A DNA stretch of 64,000 bases from Cryptomeria japonica (Eukaryota > Streptophyta > Pinopsida > Cupressales > Cupressaceae). The DNA lies in assembly GCF_030272615.1 (NCBI RefSeq), contig NC_081407.1, positions 318,435,456-318,499,455 of the forward strand. Reading direction: 5' to 3'. This document shows, one piece after another, positions 57,871 to 64,000 of the stretch (its first letter is position 1; each line of letters begins with the position of its first letter). The notes below the pieces were generated by a model. That model made no database searches and was not told the origin of the DNA. It saw nothing but the letters and a program-made list of their open reading frames with translations. The translations under genes and the position numbers were made by a program.

Positions 57871-58438
57871 ACTGATAATTTTTTAAATTCCAGTTTGTTT
57901 CAGTTTGCCTCTTACAGTCTTATGAATATAAAAATTCTTTCTATGATTCTATTTCATTTTTATTAATTAATTTCTTTCAAATGTTTTTTGTATATGAGCT
58001 ACGATATTTCAATTATTTGTTAAACAATGGAAATAAATTTAATACTGTGATCTTTTTTATGTAATGCTATAAAAAATTAAAATCAGTTCGTTCCATTAAT
58101 TATTTGTACATTGATTATGGTTGATTATAATTTTATAAATATATAGTCATTCAAAATACAAAATTTCAAAAGTTTCAAGATACAAAAGTTTATCGGTAAA
58201 GATTTTTTCATTCTATTAATTCAAAAGTTTCAAAATACAAAATTTGCAGTCATTCATGCATAAAGACAGACATAGAGAAATCCATACTACCCACAGCTTA
58301 TAACAAGTAGACAAAAAAAACTTGTTCATTACCGATAGGCCGCTCACTTAGTTTCACTATCCCCCTGGGTCGCCTCCTCCTAGCCCCTTCCCTCCTCGGA
58401 GTTCGATGCTTTGGCTTTCCCTTTTTCCACTTCAACTT
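57871..58438. other. AT-rich sequence, no gene recognised
   Basis: Short direct repeat around TCAAAAGTTTCAARATACAAAA near 58155 and 58218. Downstream of 58330 it may be the 3' end of the minus-strand ORF described next. Confidence 0.4.
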
Positions 58439-59161
58439 TCATTTTGGAATGCAGTTTAGGCATCCGAAGTCAGGGTATCCCTCCAAGCTTGCCAAAAGCT
58501 GTATGGCCCTTCCTTCTTCAACCCTATCTCTTAATTCCCTACCAACCTCCATCCTTGCCACCACATGCAAAGCCTTCAAGACTTCATCCACCCTGGTTAA
58601 TTGCACAAAGAGCTTCATAGCTTCCCACCCCACTCGGGCACGTTCACGGCACTGGTATTTGATTTCATCCTCTGGGCCATGAATAAAAGGAAATAATTTG
58701 TCCTAATCGTCCCCTTCATTAATTCGAATGCCAACTCTCGACACCACCCACTCCAGGATTGATTCCAAGTTAATAAAAAAATCCCCATCAATCAATTTGA
58801 CCAATGCGAGTTTTACTGTTTCCACCTCCGGTTCGAATTCACAAGCCCACACCAGAATTAGAGAGTAAATCTCAATGTTAGTTCGATACCGGTGACTGAT
58901 ATGGGCCACCTCCTGCACAAGCATCAGTCGAGCTGCCGCCCACAACTTCTCTTCCTTAAACCTGAACAGTCCTTGCATTCGTTTATTAGATACTTTTCCC
59001 AAAAAGGGTACCAACTTCTTGTCTGTTCGAAGTGTGAAATTGGCCTCCATGGTCACCTGCAATTTCAAAAGCACTTCCTGCAAAAAATGTCTTACAGAAG
59101 CTATGATTCTACGAACTACAGATTTGTTCTGCTTCAAAGCAAAAAATGGTACACAGATCAA
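58439..59161 (-). pseudogene. Unrecognised alpha-helical ORF, one internal TAG
   Basis: Open from 59161 to 58439 on the minus strand with one TAG at about 58703 (Gln-compatible, NEGDD-stop-DKLFPF). An ATG in a strong context (GTGACCATGG) lies near 59052 just after GCAG, so translation may begin MEANFTLRTDKKLVPFLGKV. Phrases such as EEKLWAAARLMLVQEVAHIS, VKLALVKLIDGDFFINLESI and GWEAMKLFVQLTRVDEVLKA suggest an all-helical, perhaps ARM-like protein. I cannot assign a family. It converges on the gene fragment at 49163/57780. Codon usage looks gene-like and GC content is above the surroundings. Confidence 0.5.
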
Positions 59162-60070
59162 AAGGTAATAAATTATGCCTTTGTCTTATAGGTCGGGTAA
59201 TGAATGTGCACGATAAGGTATTAATGCCATGAGATAAAGAAAAATATTTCCTTCCATCGTCCCCTTCCTCTGTTCGTGTGACATGCCAAAGACAACTCCT
59301 TTTGCAACAATTAATCGCCACCTTGGCATTTGTACTTTCCAAATTTGCTCGCCTTAACAGGTTGAGGACTGCACATTTTTTTAAATTAATACACTAAATT
59401 TATGTTGAACTTTTATATATATTTTAAAACTATTTTTTAAAATTATATATCGTAAACTTATTTTCAAAGAATTTTGTTAAACTTTAAATTAATATTTTAG
59501 ATTTAATATTGAATGTTTTCTTTTTTATATTAAACTTTTACCTTTCAAATTGTATATCAAAATTTGTATTTTTATTTAGTTATTTGTTTTATTCTAGAAA
59601 CTAAGTTTCATGTTTTATACTATTTTTGAATTTCAATTTTTTACAAATAATATTAACATTATATTTAATAGTTATCTCAAACTATTGCACATCTTTAATT
59701 ACAAATAATATTAACATTATATTTAATAGTTATCTCAAATTATTGCACATCTTTAAAATTTAAATGTCTCTTATTATGGGACCAACGACATCTGACAACA
59801 CTCAATTTCTCAACAAGTATCATCGTTCGTCGGATGAGCAAAGATCAACGACTTAGGGTGGATTTCAGCCCAAATGTGGGTAGTGAACACATTTGTGAGA
59901 ACTTCGCCTGGAATTGAACATTTTAAATTTAATTAAATATAATTAAGTCTATAGTCTATAGACTATAAATCTCTTTTTCGAGCGGAATTTTAAAATGATT
60001 AAATAGACTTATAACAAGGCTTAAGAAAAATGTAGCATGATTTTTTGACAGTTTTTAACTTTGGTGATGA
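59162..60070. other. No gene recognised
   Basis: Upstream of the helical ORF: AT-rich DNA from 59370. A tandem duplication of about 55 bp (TTACAAATAATATTAACATT...TTGCACATC) starts at about 59640 and 59698. Confidence 0.5.
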
Positions 60071-60834
60071 GGGTCTCTGGCAGTTCCAATCGGTGTAGTT
60101 CAAGCAAGGCTTAAGAAAAATGGGAACTCTTCAGAGTTATGTCAACATGAAAGTAAACCATTGCTAGAAAAGCTTAGAAACATGGACTCCTGTGATGAGG
60201 TTAAAAAATAGATGGAGAAAATTGCAGCTAACAATAACATTTCAATAGAAGAAATTTCAACACAAATTATGACATTGTACACACAAAGGACAACAGAGAA
60301 CGACCAGGGCATCCAAAATAGGAGTTCCTACAATTTCTACCTAAAATCTGCTAATCCATCTAAGAAAACTATTCCCAAATCAATTATGCACGAATGTAAA
60401 GAGAATTATTGGACTCAAACCAAAATAAATAATTTTTGGACTATGAGGAGGAATCTCGGCGAACCAAAGACAAGTGCAGAATTTGAGAGCATCGACGAGG
60501 ATGTAGAGTTTAGCAAATTGTGGAATATGGAGCATCCCACAACATCAAATGACAAGAGTGAAGATGTTGATTAGTATGAGCCTGAGGTTGAGCCCACTCA
60601 AACAACTACTACAGTCCCTAAAATATTAGGTGCAGTCCATGAGGCAATGAAAGACAAATATAGCAAAGGGGCAAGCATTGTGGAAAAAAAGGGATTTGAA
60701 GGTGGTGGTCTAGGTCCCAGAGGAGAGGGCATTTGGTATCCACTTCAGGTACAAATTCCATCAGGGTCAAAATCAAAAGGTCCTTATAAACCAGTCATTG
60801 GACTTGATTCTTTAGATTCATCACCGATAGGTAC
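60071..60834 (+). pseudogene. ORF with a G-patch-like motif, cut by element E
   Basis: One frame is open from 60071 to the LTR at 60835 with two TAG stops (near 60209 and 60572, both Gln-compatible). It reads KPLLEKLRNMDSCDEV, MEKIAANNNISIEEISTQIM and FWTMRRNLGEPKTSAEF, then an acidic linker. Near the end KKGFEGGGLGPRGEGIWYPL resembles the glycine-rich G-patch core, which occurs in RNA-binding proteins and at the protease end of some gypsy-type and retroviral polyproteins. Whether this is a host gene piece or an old retroelement is open. The last codons before the LTR read SSPIG. Confidence 0.5.
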
Positions 60835-61087
60835 TGTAGACACCTAAAAATGGTCAACGCTTGCAGAGTCATACTTTAACATTTGCGCATTGCTTCATTT
60901 TAGGTTTTTGCGTCGCAATACCATTTCTCCTATGTCACGCACTTGGTTTTTTATCATTTGCGAGCATCGAGTCATTCTTCTACATTCTTCATTCTGTCTC
61001 GCTTTCAAATTTGGTCTTGTCGACAACACTATCCAATCATGATTTTGATCGATTTTATCCTATCGCATCAATGTGCGTGCTAATTTG

Positions 61088-61420
61088 TTATCATTTTGGA
61101 CATCGTCAATCCTAATTAGGGTTTTGTCCTCTTATTAATCTTATCATTAATCTTATCATTTTGGACATCGTCAATCCTAATTAGGGTTTTGTCCTCTTAT
61201 CGATTTGTCATTAATCTTTATCATTTTCAATCTTGTCATTTTGCAATCGATTTGTCATCGGTCGTTGTCATGTTCGATCTTGTCATTTTGCGATCGATTT
61301 GTCATTGATCGTGGTCATTTTTAATCTTGTCATCTTGCAATCTATTTATCATCAATCCTTGTCCTCTTGTCAATTTTGTCATTTTGCGATCATTTCGCTA
61401 TCGATCATTGTCTGTCACAA
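61088..61420. repeat. Tandem repeats in element E LTR
   Basis: A 48-bp block (TTATCATTTTGGACATCG...CCTCTTAT) occurs at 61088 and 61153. From 61222 a looser 47-50 bp unit, ATCTTGTCATTTTGCRATCGATTTGTCAT, repeats about four times. Confidence 0.88.
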
Positions 61421-61849
61421 TTATGTCAATTTGGATCAATTTGTCATTGTTCCTCATCAATTGGCGCATTTATCAATCAAATCATTTATCACATTGGTCC
61501 TTTGTTAAATCAAAATCATGATCGACATTAATTATCTTCAATCAAGACCTAATTGTCATCCTCGCATTGCTAATTCACCTTCTAGGGTTTTGTGATTTAG
61601 TCATTTAACCTTGCTTATCATTTTCTTCCTTTAGGATTAATAAATTACTTATTTATCCTAAGTCTTCTCATTACAATTAAATCTTCATTTAATTGGCTAA
61701 TTATTCCTCTTTGTGAATTAATTAATAAATGAAAGATTATTAATTAATTTACCTAATTTCAAATTCCTAATTTTCATCAATTTCAATTTTCTAATTTTCT
61801 TAATTCCTAATTTCAAATTCCTCCTATTTCTCTCCTAAATTCATGGAAA

Positions 61850-62010
61850 TGACATAGAAATTTGTCATAATTTGTCATAATTGACAATCAATCAATTCTT
61901 GACATAGAAATTTGTCATAAATTGTCATAAATTCTTGACATAGAATTTGTCATAAATTGTCATAAATCTTTGCATAGCAATTTGTCATAGACATGTCATA
62001 ATTTTGCTAT
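61850..62010. repeat. TTTGTCATAAATTGTCATAA repeats in element E LTR
   Basis: ATTTGTCATAA and CTTGACATAGAA alternate about seven times, often with TTGTCATAAA-type halves. Confidence 0.85.
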
Positions 62011-62425
62011 TCTTGATTTGAATTTCCATTCGAATCACTATCATGCTAATTTGTTCATCTCTCCAATTCTTCTATAAATTGGATGATCTTCATCAATCAA
62101 GGCTAATTGGTAATTGATAATTAGGCTATCGAATCTAAGCTTCTAGTACTCTTGATCAAAAATCTCATCTACTTGCTTTCAATTGTGTGTGCACTTGTAG
62201 GTGAGATCCACAACTATTTGGAGAGGAAAGAAGAACAATGGAGCCGCATGAAGGAGCATTCAAATCATGTTTATGGTTTGCATAATTTCTAGTTTTGTAT
62301 GCTTTGTTTTCATGTCTCTATTGAATGTGTCTTAGGATAGATTCATTGCAATGAATGCATTTGTGATTGAGCTATTACGTTTATCTTTGCTTGTGATGAT
62401 TTCCTATTTCCTAATGTACATTAAT

Positions 62426-62443
62426 TGGTGAACCCGACGTGAA
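62426..62443 (+). promoter_or_regulatory. tRNA-Trp primer binding site of element E
   Basis: TGGTGAACCCGACGTGAA is complementary to the last 18 nt of plant tRNA-Trp including CCA, as I recall that tRNA. The match stops there, the normal limit set by the modified A58. Confidence 0.8.
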
Positions 62444-62525
62444 AAACTAACCTTCTAACCTCTTTATGGTGTTTTGAGTGCTCTCAAGTTGATTTGCAGG
62501 CCAAAAAACCCAAAAACAGGGTCGT

Positions 62526-62660
62526 GCAGGGTATTCTGGAGACTCCTGCACATGTGTGAAGCAACCTGCACCTGTGTTGAGCATTCTGCGCTTGTGTAGG
62601 TGACATTTTGCACTTGTGTCCTACATTTTGCGCCTGTGTCATGGGTTCTGCACCTGTGTA
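62526..62660 (+). repeat. TGCRCYTGTGT array, 20-bp period, in element E leader
   Basis: The core TGC(A/G)C(C/T)TGTGT recurs with its GC at 62548, 62568, 62588, 62610, 62630 and 62650, plus a weak unit at 62526. Spacing is 20, 20, 22, 20, 20. The nine or so spacer bases vary. The array starts about 85-105 bp after the primer site. Confidence 0.85.
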
Positions 62661-64000
62661 AAGTCCAGAACAGAGGTAAAAAAATGCAGTGTTTACTTGA
62701 AATTTGTTGTGTTTTTGCATTCTGTTTTCTGTGCTTTGGATTTTGGTACTAATTATCTATGCAGAATCTTGGCATATGCATGGCAAAGACAATAAATCAA
62801 ACTACTAACACGCTTTGTGCAGATTCAAAAGTCAAAGAATAAGCGTATCAAACTCCTAACTTGGGTTTTTGCAGGTTGCCTTGGAGAAACAATCAAACTT
62901 TGTGTTGCATTTAATTTTTAGGCACCTAGTGGTTTCTAAATAGGTTGGAATGAACATTTGTTTGCTTTGATTGTTGAGTATGACATTGGAGTAGGAGAGT
63001 ATGCTCTCATCCTTCTTAGGGTGATCAGAAATCCAGATCTTCGATACCATGCTTGTGTTGATGATTGTGTGTCACATTTAGAGGGCCTGCCTTCCCGACC
63101 ACTTTGCTTTTGCAAGAAAGTGATAATCGTGAGAAGGGAACGACCCAAAGTGAGTACGGCTAGAATTCCTTGGCATTCTAACTCACTATAAACAAATACC
63201 CGATGAGCGAAATCTTTGAAGGAAGTGTTACGTGGGAATTGCAGTTACTTGGGAAGTGATGACCCTTGGACTCTTTCTCATATCAACATCTAAGTAGGGC
63301 CTCTTGGTCTAAATCATGCTTGCGCGACTACATTTGATTGGTATCTTGATGGGCTTAATGTCTCAATCACGCTTGCGTGACATCAAGGAGTAACGCTTAA
63401 CAGAAATCCTTACTACATACCTTGTTTTTAGAGGCCAAAAAACCCTTCTAGTTGCTTGAGAAGGACAAATTCGGATACTTGGAAGAGATACTAAGTTCGC
63501 CGTGGGGAGATTTCCATGGGGACTGATGCTTGGCTGCCCTGAGAAGTGAGTGCCGTGGAGGGGAGCCCGTGGGGTCAAGCATCTATGTATTCTCCTTGAA
63601 TCTCATAATGAGTCTACCTCTCAAGTACCTAATGTCTTTGCCTACCATAAGAAATGTGGAAATGAACATGATTGTCTTGAGTCTAAGTTGTAATATCTTG
63701 TATTCTTTGCTTGTCAAAAGTTGAATTGCATCCCATTTCAAAAAGCAAGGCAAATTGATCCAACATAAGATTAAACACAAGAGACATTCATCCAACAAAA
63801 AGTTCAACAAGGTTCAAAACACATCTTCCAATATGATGATCAAACATTGTTCCAAATCTTGTCTTAACATTCATGTTACTTACATTTAGGTTCATCCTAG
63901 GTTGCATTTTGCAAAAGTCATTGTCAAGTACCAAGGTTAGGTTTCACCGAAGTCATATTCCTTTGCATATCAATAAGAGTCATCCACTTGCATATGTCCT
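62661..64000 (+). other. Element E leader, continues past the window
   Basis: No gag frame appears before the window ends. It shares GGGAACGACC (about 63139) with the minus-strand leader near 9690. Open frames here show no domain. Confidence 0.5.

Larger units (their letters stand above)
60835..62420 (+). mobile_element. Element E 5' LTR
   Basis: TGTAGACACCTAAAA to AATGTACA (1586 bp), followed after TTAAT by a tRNA-Trp primer site. Contains several internal tandem repeats, an AATTAATAAAT-rich block (61660-61760) and TTCTATAAATTGG near 62085 as a TATA box. The rest of the element lies beyond the window. A possible target duplication half is GGTAC at 60830-60834. Confidence 0.82.

Overview
This window looks like intergenic DNA of a large, repeat-rich seed-plant genome, most likely a gymnosperm; the clade is my inference, not proven. 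I see no intact protein-coding gene. Nearly everything recognisable is retrotransposon: Ty3/gypsy Tat-like pieces, one Ty1/copia element, non-autonomous LTR elements, solo LTRs and a tRNA-derived SINE. These lie in AT-rich, decayed sequence with a few gene-like exon fragments.

Layout. 1-5.2 kb: a broken plant mobile domain (PMD) gene on the minus strand with its own TATA box, followed by a polypurine tract and a plus-strand LTR. 7.2-12.45 kb: a minus-strand gypsy element (gag, long leader, 20-bp-phased repeat array, tRNA-Trp primer site, LTR). 13.9-19.9 kb: minus-strand Tat-type pol (RT end, two RNase H domains, integrase) with a plus-strand coiled-coil ORF running towards it. 19.9-21 kb: an LTR-like segment. 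21.6 kb: a SINE with a 15-bp target duplication. 22-26 kb: AT-rich DNA with microsatellites. 26.25-41.09 kb: a four-level nest, in which copia element A holds gypsy-like element B, B holds long LTR-type insertion C, and C holds solo LTR D. All four have exact 5-bp target duplications (ATAAT, TCTAC, GTTAC, GTTTC). 41-47 kb: decayed DNA with one copia-leader relic. 47.8-49.85 kb: promoter-like and exon-like sequence. 49.85-57.78 kb: minus-strand non-autonomous element F (gag coiled coil with zinc knuckles, plus a ~1,090-residue ORF where pol should be), inserted into an open reading frame. 58.4-59.2 kb: an unrecognised minus-strand ORF. 60.07-60.83 kb: an ORF with a G-patch-like motif, cut by the LTR of element E, whose leader runs to the window end.

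How the parts work together. Reading frames here are broken mostly by nonsense codons at positions where CAG, CAA or CGA is expected, with few frameshifts. This fits deamination of methylated cytosine in silenced elements. The most unusual structure is a set of arrays with a ~20-bp period and a GCGC-type core. Two of them lie about 100-150 bp downstream of tRNA-Trp primer sites in different elements. A third, with a 60-bp higher-order period, lies in the intron-like 5' part of the PMD gene.
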